A stretch of DNA of 64,000 nt, taken from Cylicocyclus nassatus (Eukaryota; Nematoda; Chromadorea; Rhabditida; Strongylidae). How positions within the stretch are numbered: the stretch's first letter is position 1; every line of letters begins with the position of its first letter. A program made the position numbers and the translations under genes. The notes under the pieces are model-generated. The model was not told the origin of the DNA. It made no database searches and worked only from the letters and a program-made list of their open reading frames with translations. The DNA lies in contig CATQJL010000305.1 in assembly GCA_958299035.1 (NCBI GenBank), positions 34,919,733-34,983,732 of the forward strand, written 5' to 3'. Shown one piece after another: positions 1 to 12,157 of the stretch.

Positions 1-747
1 CGTAGGCCTTGACACTCCTTCGTGAGCCTTGACACTCCTTCGTAGGCCTTGACACTCCTTCGTGAGCCTTGACACTCCTTCGTAGGCCTTGACACTCCTT
101 CGTGAGCCTTGACACTCCTTCGTAGGCCTTGACACTCCTTCGTGAGCCTTGACACTCCTTCGTGAGCCTTGACACTCCTTCGTGAGCCTTGACACTCCTT
201 CGTAGGCCTTGACACTCCTTCGTGAGCCTTGACACTCCTTCGTGAGCCTTGACACTCCTTCGTGAGCCTTGACACTCCTTCGTGAGCCTTGACACTCCTG
301 CGTAGGCCTTGACGCTCCTTTGTGAGCCTTGACACTCCTTCGTGAGCCTTGACACTCCTTCGTGAGCCTTGACACTCCTTCTTGAGCCTTGACACTCCTT
401 CGTAGGCCTTGACACTCCTTCGTGAGCCTTGACACTCCTTCGTAGGCCTTGACACTCCTTTGTGAGCCTTGACACTCCTTCGTGAGCCTTGACACTCCTT
501 CGTAGGCCTTGACACTCCTTCGTAGGCCTTGACACTCCTTCGTGAGCCTTAACACTCCTTCGTAGGCCTTGACACTCCTCGTGAGCCTTGACACTCCTTC
601 GTGAGCCTTGACACTCCTTCGTAGGCCTTGACACTCCTTCGTGAGCCTTGACACTCCTTCGTGAGCCTTGACACTCCTTCGTGAGCCTTGACACTCCTTC
701 GTAGGCCTTGACACTCCTTCGTGAGCCTTGACACTCCTTCGTGAGCC

Positions 748-1767
748 TTAACACTCCTTCGTGAGCCTTGACACTCCTTCGTGAGCCTTGACACTCCTGC
801 GTAGGCCTTGACGCTCCTTCGTGAGCCTTGACACTCCTTCGTGAGCCTTGACACTCCTTCGTGAGCCTTGACACTCCTTCGTAGGCCTTGACACTCCTTC
901 GTGAGCCTTGACACTCCTTCGTGAGCCTTGACACTCCTTCGTAGGCCTTGACACTCCTTCGTGAGCCTTGACACTCCTTCGTAGGTCTTGACACTCCATC
1001 GTGAGCCTTGACACTCCTTCGTAGGCCTTGACACTCCTTCGTGAGCCTTGACACTCCTTCGTAGGCCTTGACACTCCTTCGTGAGCCTTGACACTCCTTC
1101 GTAGGCCTTGACACTCCTTCGTAGGCCTTGACACTCCTTCGTGAGCCTTGACACTCCTTCGTAGGCCTTGACACTCCTTCGTGAGCCTTGACACTCCTTC
1201 GTGAGCCTTGACACTCCTTCGTAGGCCTTGACACTCCTTCGTGAGCCTTGACACTCCTTCGTAGGCCTTGACACTCCTTCGTGAGCCTTGACACTCCTTC
1301 GTAGGCCTTGACACTCCTTCGTGAGCCTTGACACTCCTTCGTAGGCCTTGACACTCCTTCGTGAGCCTTGACACTCCTTCGTGAGCCTTGACACTCCTTC
1401 GTGAGCCTTGACACTCCTTCGTAGGCCTTGACACTCCTTCGTGAGCCTTGACACTCCTTCGTGAGCCTTGACACTCCTTCGTGAGCCTTGACACTCCTTC
1501 GTGAGCCTTGACACTCCTGCGTAGGCCTTGACGCTCCTTTGTGAGCCTTGACACTCCTTCGTGAGCCTTGACACTCCTTCGTGAGCCTTGACACTCCTTC
1601 TTGAGCCTTGACACTCCTTCGTAGGCCTTGACACTCCTTCGTGAGCCTTGACACTCCTTCGTAGGCCTTGACACTCCTTTGTGAGCCTTGACACTCCTTC
1701 GTGAGCCTTGACACTCCTTCGTAGGCCTTGACACTCCTTCGTAGGCCTTGACACTCCTTCGTGAGCC
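748..1767. repeat. Block B (1,020 bp), copy 1
   Basis: Runs from one TTAAC site to the next. It holds a CCTGCG marker near its left end, an AGGTCTTGACACTCCATCG variant about 240 bp in, and a second CCTGCG marker followed by CTTTGTG about 770 bp in. The minus-strand conceptual translation over 987 bp is the same as in the copies at 6,244, 10,481 and 13,337. It stands outside the 4,237-bp repeat and is followed directly by block C. Confidence 0.88.
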
Positions 1768-3185
1768 TTAACACTCCTTCGTAGGCCTTGACACTCCTCG
1801 TGAGCCTTGACACTCCTTCGTGAGCCTTGACACTCCTTCGTAGGCCTTGACACTCCTTCGTGAGCCTTGACACTCCTTCGTAGGCCTTGACACTCTTTCG
1901 TGAGCATTGACACTCCTTCGGGAGCCTTGACACTCCTTCGTGAGCCTTGACACTCCTTCGTAGGCCTTGACACTCCTTCGTGAGCCTTGACACTCCTTCG
2001 TAGGCCTTGACACTCCTTCGTGAGCCTTGACACTCCTTCGTAGGCCTTGACTCTCCTTCGTAGGCCTTGACACTCCTTCGTGAGCCTTGACACTCCTTCG
2101 TGAGCCTTGACACTCCTTCGTAGGCCTTGACACTCCTTCGTGAGCCTTGACACTCCTTCGTAGGCCTTGACACTCCTTCGTGAGCCTTGACACTCCTTCG
2201 TAGGCCTTGACACTCCTCGTGAGCCTTGGCACTCCTTCGTAGGCCTTGACACTCCTTCGTGAGCCTTGACACTCCTTCGTAGGCCTTGACACTCCTTCGT
2301 GAGCCTTGACACTCCTTCGTGAGCCTTGACACTCCTTCGTAGGCCTTGACACTCCTTCGTGAGCCTTGACACTCCTTCGTAGGCCTTGACACTCCTTTGT
2401 GAGCCTTGACACTCCTTCGTGAGCCTTGACACTCCTTCGTAGGCCTTGACACTCCTTCGTGAGCCTTGACACTCCTTCGTAGGCCTTGACACTCCTTCGT
2501 GAGCCTTGACACTCCTTCGTAGGCCTTGACACTCCTTCGTAGGCCTTGACACTCCTTCGTGAGCCTTGACACTCCTTCGTAGGCCTTGACACTCCTTCGT
2601 GAGCCTTGACACTCCTTCGTGAGCCTTGACACTCCTTCGTAGGCCTTGACACTCCTTCGTGAGCCTTGACACTCCTTCGTAGGCCTTGACACTCCTTCGT
2701 GAGCCTTGACACTCCTTCGTAGGCCTTGACACTCCTTCGTGAGCCTTGACACTCCTTCGTAGGCCTTGACACTCCTTCGTGAGCCTTGACACTCCTTCGT
2801 GAGCCTTGACACTCCTTCGTGAGCCTTGACACTCCTTCGTAGGCCTTGACACTCCTTCGTGAGCCTTGACACTCCTTCGTGAGCCTTGACACTCCTTCGT
2901 GAGCCTTGACACTCCTTCGTGAGCCTTGACACTCCTGCGTAGGCCTTGACGCTCCTTTGTGAGCCTTGACACTCCTTCGTGAGCCTTGACACTCCTTCGT
3001 GAGCCTTGACACTCCTTCTTGAGCCTTGACACTCCTTCGTAGGCCTTGACACTCCTTCGTGAGCCTTGACACTCCTTCGTAGGCCTTGACACTCCTTTGT
3101 GAGCCTTGACACTCCTTCGTGAGCCTTGACACTCCTTCGTAGGCCTTGACACTCCTTCGTAGGCCTTGACACTCCTTCGTGAGCC
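1768..3185. repeat. Block C (1,418 bp), copy 1
   Basis: TTAAC-delimited block with two 19-bp units (near 1,798 and 2,218), the second linked to a TTGGCAC variant. It carries the only CGGGAG unit of its kind (1,919) and a CCTGCG marker at about +1,168. It recurs at 14,735 and 17,252 with the same internal spacing. This copy reads GACACTCC where the later copies read GACATTCC just before the CTCTTTCGTGAGCATT variant, so it lies outside the lineage that gave the later ones. Confidence 0.85.
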
Positions 3186-4364
3186 TTAACACTCCTTCGT
3201 AGGCCTTGACACTCCTCGTGAGCCTTGACACTCCTTCGTGAGCCTTGACACTCCTTCGTAGGCCTTGACACTCCTTCGTGAGCCTTGACACTCCTTCGTG
3301 AGCCTTGACACTCCTTCGTGAGCCTTGACACTCCTTCGTAGGCCTTGACACTCCTTCGTGAGCCTTGACACTCCTTCGTGAGCCTTGACACTCCTTCGTG
3401 AGCCTTGACACTCCTTCGTGAGCCTTGACACTCCTGCGTAGGCCTTGACGCTCCTTCGTGAGCCTTGACACTCCTTCGTGAGCCTTGACACTCCTTCGTG
3501 AGCCTTGACACTCCTTCGTAGGCCTTGACACTCCTTCGTGAGCCTTGACACTCCTTCGTGAGCCTTGACACTCCTTCGTAGGCCTTGACACTCCTTCGTG
3601 AGCCTTGACACTCCTTCGTAGGTCTTGACACTCCATCGTGAGCCTTGACACTCCTTCGTAGGCCTTGACACTCCTTCGTGAGCCTTGACACTCCTTCGTA
3701 GGCCTTGACACTCCTTCGTGAGCCTTGACACTCCTTCGTAGGCCTTGACACTCCTTCGTAGGCCTTGACACTCCTTCGTGAGCCTTGACACTCCTTCGTA
3801 GGCCTTGACACTCCTTCGTGAGCCTTGACACTCCTTCGTGAGCCTTGACACTCCTTCGTAGGCCTTGACACTCCTTCGTGAGCCTTGACACTCCTTCGTA
3901 GGCCTTGACACTCCTTCGTGAGCCTTGACACTCCTTCGTAGGCCTTGACACTCCTTCGTGAGCCTTGACACTCCTTCGTAGGCCTTGACACTCCTTCGTG
4001 AGCCTTGACACTCCTTCGTGAGCCTTGACACTCCTTCGTGAGCCTTGACACTCCTTCGTAGGCCTTGACACTCCTTCGTGAGCCTTGACACTCCTTCGTG
4101 AGCCTTGACACTCCTTCGTGAGCCTTGACACTCCTTCGTGAGCCTTGACACTCCTGCGTAGGCCTTGACGCTCCTTTGTGAGCCTTGACACTCCTTCGTG
4201 AGCCTTGACACTCCTTCGTGAGCCTTGACACTCCTTCTTGAGCCTTGACACTCCTTCGTAGGCCTTGACACTCCTTCGTGAGCCTTGACACTCCTTCGTA
4301 GGCCTTGACACTCCTTTGTGAGCCTTGACACTCCTTCGTGAGCCTTGACACTCCTTCGTGAGCC
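3186..4364. repeat. Block A (1,179 bp), copy 1
   Basis: 59 units, one of them 19 bp (near 3,217). Two CCTGCG markers 720 bp apart; the first is followed by CTTCGTG and the second by CTTTGTG. Minus-strand conceptual translation over 1,146 bp equals that of the copies at 5,065, 9,302 and 12,158. Confidence 0.88.
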
Positions 4365-5064
4365 TTAACACTCCTTCGTGAGCCTTGACACTCCTTCGTG
4401 AGCCTTGACACTCCTGCGTAGGCCTTGACGCTCCTTCGTGAGCCTTGACACTCCTTCGTGAGCCTTGACACTCCTTCGTGAGCCTTGACACTCCTTCGTA
4501 GGCCTTGACACTCCTTCGTGAGCCTTGACACTCCTTCGTGAGCCTTGACACTCCTTCGTAGGCCTTGACACTCCTTCGTGAGCCTTGACACTCCTTCGTA
4601 GGTCTTGACACTCCATCGTGAGCCTTGACACTCCTTCGTAGGCCTTGACACTCCTTCGTGAGCCTTGACACTCCTTCGTAGGCCTTGACACTCCTTCGTG
4701 AGCCTTGACACTCCTTCGTAGGCCTTGACACTCCTTCGTAGGCCTTGACACTCCTTCGTGAGCCTTGACACTCCTTCGTAGGCCTTGACACTCCTTCGTG
4801 AGCCTTGACACTCCTTCGTGAGCCTTGACACTCCTTCGTAGGCCTTGACACTCCTTCGTGAGCCTTGACACTCCTTCGTAGGCCTTGACACTCCTTCGTG
4901 AGCCTTGACACTCCTTCGTAGGCCTTGACACTCCTTCGTGAGCCTTGACACTCCTTCGTAGGCCTTGACACTCCTTCGTGAGCCTTGACACTCCTTCGTG
5001 AGCCTTGACACTCCTTCGTAGGCCTTGACACTCCTTCGTAGGCCTTGACACTCCTTCGTGAGCC
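4365..5064. repeat. Block B-short (700 bp), copy 1
   Basis: Starts like block B (CCTGCG marker about 48 bp in, AGGTCT variant) and ends with the same A-A-G run before TTAAC, but lacks 320 bp, exactly 16 units, including the second CCTGCG marker. This is an in-register internal deletion relative to B, or B is an expansion of it. It recurs at 8,602-9,301. Confidence 0.83.
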
Positions 5065-6243
5065 TTAACACTCCTTCGTAGGCCTTGACACTCCTCGTGA
5101 GCCTTGACACTCCTTCGTGAGCCTTGACACTCCTTCGTAGGCCTTGACACTCCTTCGTGAGCCTTGACACTCCTTCGTGAGCCTTGACACTCCTTCGTGA
5201 GCCTTGACACTCCTTCGTAGGCCTTGACACTCCTTCGTGAGCCTTGACACTCCTTCGTGAGCCTTGACACTCCTTCGTGAGCCTTGACACTCCTTCGTGA
5301 GCCTTGACACTCCTGCGTAGGCCTTGACGCTCCTTCGTGAGCCTTGACACTCCTTCGTGAGCCTTGACACTCCTTCGTGAGCCTTGACACTCCTTCGTAG
5401 GCCTTGACACTCCTTCGTGAGCCTTGACACTCCTTCGTGAGCCTTGACACTCCTTCGTAGGCCTTGACACTCCTTCGTGAGCCTTGACACTCCTTCGTAG
5501 GTCTTGACACTCCATCGTGAGCCTTGACACTCCTTCGTAGGCCTTGACACTCCTTCGTGAGCCTTGACACTCCTTCGTAGGCCTTGACACTCCTTCGTGA
5601 GCCTTGACACTCCTTCGTAGGCCTTGACACTCCTTCGTAGGCCTTGACACTCCTTCGTGAGCCTTGACACTCCTTCGTAGGCCTTGACACTCCTTCGTGA
5701 GCCTTGACACTCCTTCGTGAGCCTTGACACTCCTTCGTAGGCCTTGACACTCCTTCGTGAGCCTTGACACTCCTTCGTAGGCCTTGACACTCCTTCGTGA
5801 GCCTTGACACTCCTTCGTAGGCCTTGACACTCCTTCGTGAGCCTTGACACTCCTTCGTAGGCCTTGACACTCCTTCGTGAGCCTTGACACTCCTTCGTGA
5901 GCCTTGACACTCCTTCGTGAGCCTTGACACTCCTTCGTAGGCCTTGACACTCCTTCGTGAGCCTTGACACTCCTTCGTGAGCCTTGACACTCCTTCGTGA
6001 GCCTTGACACTCCTTCGTGAGCCTTGACACTCCTGCGTAGGCCTTGACGCTCCTTTGTGAGCCTTGACACTCCTTCGTGAGCCTTGACACTCCTTCGTGA
6101 GCCTTGACACTCCTTCTTGAGCCTTGACACTCCTTCGTAGGCCTTGACACTCCTTCGTGAGCCTTGACACTCCTTCGTAGGCCTTGACACTCCTTTGTGA
6201 GCCTTGACACTCCTTCGTGAGCCTTGACACTCCTTCGTGAGCC
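5065..6243. repeat. Block A (1,179 bp), copy 2
   Basis: Same markers and spacing as the copy at 3,186. Followed here by a full-length block B instead of the short form, making the 2,358-bp A-B-159 repeat that recurs at 9,302 and 12,158. Confidence 0.88.
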
Positions 6244-7263
6244 TTAACACTCCTTCGTGAGCCTTGACACTCCTTCGTGAGCCTTGACACTCCTGCGTAG
6301 GCCTTGACGCTCCTTCGTGAGCCTTGACACTCCTTCGTGAGCCTTGACACTCCTTCGTGAGCCTTGACACTCCTTCGTAGGCCTTGACACTCCTTCGTGA
6401 GCCTTGACACTCCTTCGTGAGCCTTGACACTCCTTCGTAGGCCTTGACACTCCTTCGTGAGCCTTGACACTCCTTCGTAGGTCTTGACACTCCATCGTGA
6501 GCCTTGACACTCCTTCGTAGGCCTTGACACTCCTTCGTGAGCCTTGACACTCCTTCGTAGGCCTTGACACTCCTTCGTGAGCCTTGACACTCCTTCGTAG
6601 GCCTTGACACTCCTTCGTAGGCCTTGACACTCCTTCGTGAGCCTTGACACTCCTTCGTAGGCCTTGACACTCCTTCGTGAGCCTTGACACTCCTTCGTGA
6701 GCCTTGACACTCCTTCGTAGGCCTTGACACTCCTTCGTGAGCCTTGACACTCCTTCGTAGGCCTTGACACTCCTTCGTGAGCCTTGACACTCCTTCGTAG
6801 GCCTTGACACTCCTTCGTGAGCCTTGACACTCCTTCGTAGGCCTTGACACTCCTTCGTGAGCCTTGACACTCCTTCGTGAGCCTTGACACTCCTTCGTGA
6901 GCCTTGACACTCCTTCGTAGGCCTTGACACTCCTTCGTGAGCCTTGACACTCCTTCGTGAGCCTTGACACTCCTTCGTGAGCCTTGACACTCCTTCGTGA
7001 GCCTTGACACTCCTGCGTAGGCCTTGACGCTCCTTTGTGAGCCTTGACACTCCTTCGTGAGCCTTGACACTCCTTCGTGAGCCTTGACACTCCTTCTTGA
7101 GCCTTGACACTCCTTCGTAGGCCTTGACACTCCTTCGTGAGCCTTGACACTCCTTCGTAGGCCTTGACACTCCTTTGTGAGCCTTGACACTCCTTCGTGA
7201 GCCTTGACACTCCTTCGTAGGCCTTGACACTCCTTCGTAGGCCTTGACACTCCTTCGTGAGCC
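6244..7263. repeat. Block B (1,020 bp), copy 2
   Basis: Same conceptual translation as copies at 748, 10,481 and 13,337. Contains no 19-bp unit, so it stays in 20-bp register throughout (51 units). Confidence 0.88.
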
Positions 7264-7422
7264 TTAACACTCCTTCGTAGGCCTTGACACTCCTCGTGAG
7301 CCTTGACACTCCTTCGTGAGCCTTGACACTCCTTCGTGAGCCTTGACACTCCTTCGTGAGCCTTGACACTCCTGCGTAGGCCTTGACACTCCTTCGTAGG
7401 CCTTGACACTCCTTCGTGAGCC
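7264..7422. repeat. 159-bp block, copy 1
   Basis: TTAAC, a 19-bp unit, four G-units in a row (the first following the 19-bp unit), then a CCTGCG marker that here lacks the usual following GACGCT. Base-for-base the same as 11,501-11,659 on direct reading. Confidence 0.88.
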
Positions 7423-8601
7423 TTAACACTCCTTCGTAGGCCTTGACACTCCTCGTGAGCCTTGACACTCCTTCTTGAGCCTTGACACTCCTTCGTAGGC
7501 CTTGACACTCCTTCGTGAGCCTTGACACTCCTTCGTAGGCCTTGACACTCCTTTGTGAGCCTTGACACTCCTTCGTGAGCCTTGACACTCCTTCGTAGGC
7601 CTTGACACTCCTTCGTAGGCCTTGACACTCCTTCGTGAGCCTTGACACTCCTTCGTGAGCCTTGACACTCCTGCGTAGGCCTTGACGCTCCTTCGTGAGC
7701 CTTGACACTCCTTCGTGAGCCTTGACACTCCTTCGTGAGCCTTGACACTCCTTCGTAGGCCTTGACACTCCTTCGTGAGCCTTGACACTCCTTCGTGAGC
7801 CTTGACACTCCTTCGTAGGCCTTGACACTCCTTCGTGAGCCTTGACACTCCTTCGTAGGTCTTGACACTCCATCGTGAGCCTTGACACTCCTTCGTAGGC
7901 CTTGACACTCCTTCGTGAGCCTTGACACTCCTTCGTAGGCCTTGACACTCCTTCGTGAGCCTTGACACTCCTTCGTAGGCCTTGACACTCCTTCGTAGGC
8001 CTTGACACTCCTTCGTGAGCCTTGACACTCCTTCGTAGGCCTTGACACTCCTTCGTGAGCCTTGACACTCCTTCGTGAGCCTTGACACTCCTTCGTAGGC
8101 CTTGACACTCCTTCGTGAGCCTTGACACTCCTTCGTAGGCCTTGACACTCCTTCGTGAGCCTTGACACTCCTTCGTAGGCCTTGACACTCCTTCGTGAGC
8201 CTTGACACTCCTTCGTAGGCCTTGACACTCCTTCGTGAGCCTTGACACTCCTTCGTGAGCCTTGACACTCCTTCGTGAGCCTTGACACTCCTTCGTAGGC
8301 CTTGACACTCCTTCGTGAGCCTTGACACTCCTTCGTGAGCCTTGACACTCCTTCGTGAGCCTTGACACTCCTTCGTGAGCCTTGACACTCCTGCGTAGGC
8401 CTTGACGCTCCTTTGTGAGCCTTGACACTCCTTCGTGAGCCTTGACACTCCTTCGTGAGCCTTGACACTCCTTCTTGAGCCTTGACACTCCTTCGTAGGC
8501 CTTGACACTCCTTCGTGAGCCTTGACACTCCTTCGTAGGCCTTGACACTCCTTTGTGAGCCTTGACACTCCTTCGTGAGCCTTGACACTCCTTCGTGAGC
8601 C
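7423..8601. repeat. Block A (1,179 bp), copy 3, chimeric left end
   Basis: Length and right part match the other A blocks. The first about 218 bp instead match the 219-bp block at 11,660 and 14,516, including its CCTTCTTGAG unit close after the 19-bp unit. At 7,642, where the 219-bp block would end in TTAAC, this copy reads TTGAC and carries on as block A. It looks like a recombinant between two block types. Confidence 0.84.
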
Positions 8602-9301
8602 TTAACACTCCTTCGTGAGCCTTGACACTCCTTCGTGAGCCTTGACACTCCTGCGTAGGCCTTGACGCTCCTTCGTGAGCCTTGACACTCCTTCGTGAGC
8701 CTTGACACTCCTTCGTGAGCCTTGACACTCCTTCGTAGGCCTTGACACTCCTTCGTGAGCCTTGACACTCCTTCGTGAGCCTTGACACTCCTTCGTAGGC
8801 CTTGACACTCCTTCGTGAGCCTTGACACTCCTTCGTAGGTCTTGACACTCCATCGTGAGCCTTGACACTCCTTCGTAGGCCTTGACACTCCTTCGTGAGC
8901 CTTGACACTCCTTCGTAGGCCTTGACACTCCTTCGTGAGCCTTGACACTCCTTCGTAGGCCTTGACACTCCTTCGTAGGCCTTGACACTCCTTCGTGAGC
9001 CTTGACACTCCTTCGTAGGCCTTGACACTCCTTCGTGAGCCTTGACACTCCTTCGTGAGCCTTGACACTCCTTCGTAGGCCTTGACACTCCTTCGTGAGC
9101 CTTGACACTCCTTCGTAGGCCTTGACACTCCTTCGTGAGCCTTGACACTCCTTCGTAGGCCTTGACACTCCTTCGTGAGCCTTGACACTCCTTCGTAGGC
9201 CTTGACACTCCTTCGTGAGCCTTGACACTCCTTCGTGAGCCTTGACACTCCTTCGTAGGCCTTGACACTCCTTCGTAGGCCTTGACACTCCTTCGTGAGC
9301 C
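8602..9301. repeat. Block B-short (700 bp), copy 2
   Basis: Same length, markers and position in the compound repeat as 4,365-5,064, exactly 4,237 bp downstream. Confidence 0.84.
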
Positions 9302-10480
9302 TTAACACTCCTTCGTAGGCCTTGACACTCCTCGTGAGCCTTGACACTCCTTCGTGAGCCTTGACACTCCTTCGTAGGCCTTGACACTCCTTCGTGAGCC
9401 TTGACACTCCTTCGTGAGCCTTGACACTCCTTCGTGAGCCTTGACACTCCTTCGTAGGCCTTGACACTCCTTCGTGAGCCTTGACACTCCTTCGTGAGCC
9501 TTGACACTCCTTCGTGAGCCTTGACACTCCTTCGTGAGCCTTGACACTCCTGCGTAGGCCTTGACGCTCCTTCGTGAGCCTTGACACTCCTTCGTGAGCC
9601 TTGACACTCCTTCGTGAGCCTTGACACTCCTTCGTAGGCCTTGACACTCCTTCGTGAGCCTTGACACTCCTTCGTGAGCCTTGACACTCCTTCGTAGGCC
9701 TTGACACTCCTTCGTGAGCCTTGACACTCCTTCGTAGGTCTTGACACTCCATCGTGAGCCTTGACACTCCTTCGTAGGCCTTGACACTCCTTCGTGAGCC
9801 TTGACACTCCTTCGTAGGCCTTGACACTCCTTCGTGAGCCTTGACACTCCTTCGTAGGCCTTGACACTCCTTCGTAGGCCTTGACACTCCTTCGTGAGCC
9901 TTGACACTCCTTCGTAGGCCTTGACACTCCTTCGTGAGCCTTGACACTCCTTCGTGAGCCTTGACACTCCTTCGTAGGCCTTGACACTCCTTCGTGAGCC
10001 TTGACACTCCTTCGTAGGCCTTGACACTCCTTCGTGAGCCTTGACACTCCTTCGTAGGCCTTGACACTCCTTCGTGAGCCTTGACACTCCTTCGTAGGCC
10101 TTGACACTCCTTCGTGAGCCTTGACACTCCTTCGTGAGCCTTGACACTCCTTCGTGAGCCTTGACACTCCTTCGTAGGCCTTGACACTCCTTCGTGAGCC
10201 TTGACACTCCTTCGTGAGCCTTGACACTCCTTCGTGAGCCTTGACACTCCTTCGTGAGCCTTGACACTCCTGCGTAGGCCTTGACGCTCCTTTGTGAGCC
10301 TTGACACTCCTTCGTGAGCCTTGACACTCCTTCGTGAGCCTTGACACTCCTTCTTGAGCCTTGACACTCCTTCGTAGGCCTTGACACTCCTTCGTGAGCC
10401 TTGACACTCCTTCGTAGGCCTTGACACTCCTTTGTGAGCCTTGACACTCCTTCGTGAGCCTTGACACTCCTTCGTGAGCC
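9302..10480. repeat. Block A (1,179 bp), copy 4
   Basis: Conceptual translation equal to copies 1 and 2. First element of a 2,577-bp run (A, B, 159, 219) that recurs at 12,158-14,734. Confidence 0.88.
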
Positions 10481-11500
10481 TTAACACTCCTTCGTGAGCC
10501 TTGACACTCCTTCGTGAGCCTTGACACTCCTGCGTAGGCCTTGACGCTCCTTCGTGAGCCTTGACACTCCTTCGTGAGCCTTGACACTCCTTCGTGAGCC
10601 TTGACACTCCTTCGTAGGCCTTGACACTCCTTCGTGAGCCTTGACACTCCTTCGTGAGCCTTGACACTCCTTCGTAGGCCTTGACACTCCTTCGTGAGCC
10701 TTGACACTCCTTCGTAGGTCTTGACACTCCATCGTGAGCCTTGACACTCCTTCGTAGGCCTTGACACTCCTTCGTGAGCCTTGACACTCCTTCGTAGGCC
10801 TTGACACTCCTTCGTGAGCCTTGACACTCCTTCGTAGGCCTTGACACTCCTTCGTAGGCCTTGACACTCCTTCGTGAGCCTTGACACTCCTTCGTAGGCC
10901 TTGACACTCCTTCGTGAGCCTTGACACTCCTTCGTGAGCCTTGACACTCCTTCGTAGGCCTTGACACTCCTTCGTGAGCCTTGACACTCCTTCGTAGGCC
11001 TTGACACTCCTTCGTGAGCCTTGACACTCCTTCGTAGGCCTTGACACTCCTTCGTGAGCCTTGACACTCCTTCGTAGGCCTTGACACTCCTTCGTGAGCC
11101 TTGACACTCCTTCGTGAGCCTTGACACTCCTTCGTGAGCCTTGACACTCCTTCGTAGGCCTTGACACTCCTTCGTGAGCCTTGACACTCCTTCGTGAGCC
11201 TTGACACTCCTTCGTGAGCCTTGACACTCCTTCGTGAGCCTTGACACTCCTGCGTAGGCCTTGACGCTCCTTTGTGAGCCTTGACACTCCTTCGTGAGCC
11301 TTGACACTCCTTCGTGAGCCTTGACACTCCTTCTTGAGCCTTGACACTCCTTCGTAGGCCTTGACACTCCTTCGTGAGCCTTGACACTCCTTCGTAGGCC
11401 TTGACACTCCTTTGTGAGCCTTGACACTCCTTCGTGAGCCTTGACACTCCTTCGTAGGCCTTGACACTCCTTCGTAGGCCTTGACACTCCTTCGTGAGCC
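10481..11500. repeat. Block B (1,020 bp), copy 3
   Basis: Conceptual translation equal to the copies at 748, 6,244 and 13,337. Confidence 0.88.
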
Positions 11501-11659
11501 TTAACACTCCTTCGTAGGCCTTGACACTCCTCGTGAGCCTTGACACTCCTTCGTGAGCCTTGACACTCCTTCGTGAGCCTTGACACTCCTTCGTGAGCCT
11601 TGACACTCCTGCGTAGGCCTTGACACTCCTTCGTAGGCCTTGACACTCCTTCGTGAGCC
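11501..11659. repeat. 159-bp block, copy 2
   Basis: Same sequence as 7,264-7,422 on direct reading. Followed here by the 219-bp block instead of a complete block A. Confidence 0.88.
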
Positions 11660-11878
11660 TTAACACTCCTTCGTAGGCCTTGACACTCCTCGTGAGCCTT
11701 GACACTCCTTCTTGAGCCTTGACACTCCTTCGTAGGCCTTGACACTCCTTCGTGAGCCTTGACACTCCTTCGTAGGCCTTGACACTCCTTTGTGAGCCTT
11801 GACACTCCTTCGTGAGCCTTGACACTCCTTCGTAGGCCTTGACACTCCTTCGTAGGCCTTGACACTCCTTCGTGAGCC
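11660..11878. repeat. 219-bp block, copy 1
   Basis: TTAAC, a 19-bp unit, a CCTTCTTGAG unit, then a CTTTGTG unit. Conceptual translation is equal to 14,516-14,701. Its left part is the donor-like sequence seen at the head of the chimeric block A at 7,423. Confidence 0.86.
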
Positions 11879-12157
11879 TTAACACTCCTTCGTAGGCCTT
11901 GACACTCCTCGTGAGCCTTGACACTCCTTCGTGAGCCTTGACACTCCTTCGTAGGCCTTGACACTCCTTCGTGAGCCTTGACATTCCTTCGTAGGCCTTG
12001 ACACTCTTTCGTGAGCATTGACACTCCTTCGGGAGCCTTGACACTCCTTCGTAGGCCTTGACACTCCTTCGTGAGCCTTGACACTCCTTCGTGAGCCTTG
12101 ACACTCCTTCGTAGGCCTTGACACTCCTTCGTAGGCCTTGACACTCCTTCGTGAGCC
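11879..12157. repeat. 279-bp spacer block, fragment of block C
   Basis: The first about 160 bp match the start of block C at 14,735, including GACATTCC, the CTCTTTCGTGAGCATT variant and the CGGGAG unit. After about 12,050 the A/G order departs from block C. It separates two 2,577-bp runs (9,302-11,878 and 12,158-14,734). Confidence 0.8.

Larger units (their letters stand above)
3186..7422. repeat. 4,237-bp higher-order repeat, copy 1
   Basis: Composed of blocks A (1,179), B-short (700), A (1,179), B (1,020) and a 159-bp block. The same order and lengths follow immediately at 7,423-11,659, so this is a head-to-tail dimer of a compound repeat. 4,237 equals 212 units minus the three 1-bp losses inside it. 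It was identified from markers and block lengths plus equality of the conceptual translations of the component blocks, not from a full alignment. Confidence 0.87.
7423..11659. repeat. 4,237-bp higher-order repeat, copy 2
   Basis: Second copy in tandem with 3,186-7,422: blocks A, B-short, A, B and 159 in the same order and lengths. Its first about 220 bp differ from copy 1 because the leading A block has the head of the 219-bp block (see 7,423-8,601). The remaining block boundaries (8,602, 9,302, 10,481, 11,501) fall exactly 4,237 bp after those of copy 1. Confidence 0.87.

Noticed and set aside
3186..11659. Treating the 4,237-bp tandem dimer as an assembly duplication
   Set aside because: The second copy has a distinct chimeric left end at 7,423, so the two copies are not simple duplicates. 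Read depth would still be needed to be certain.
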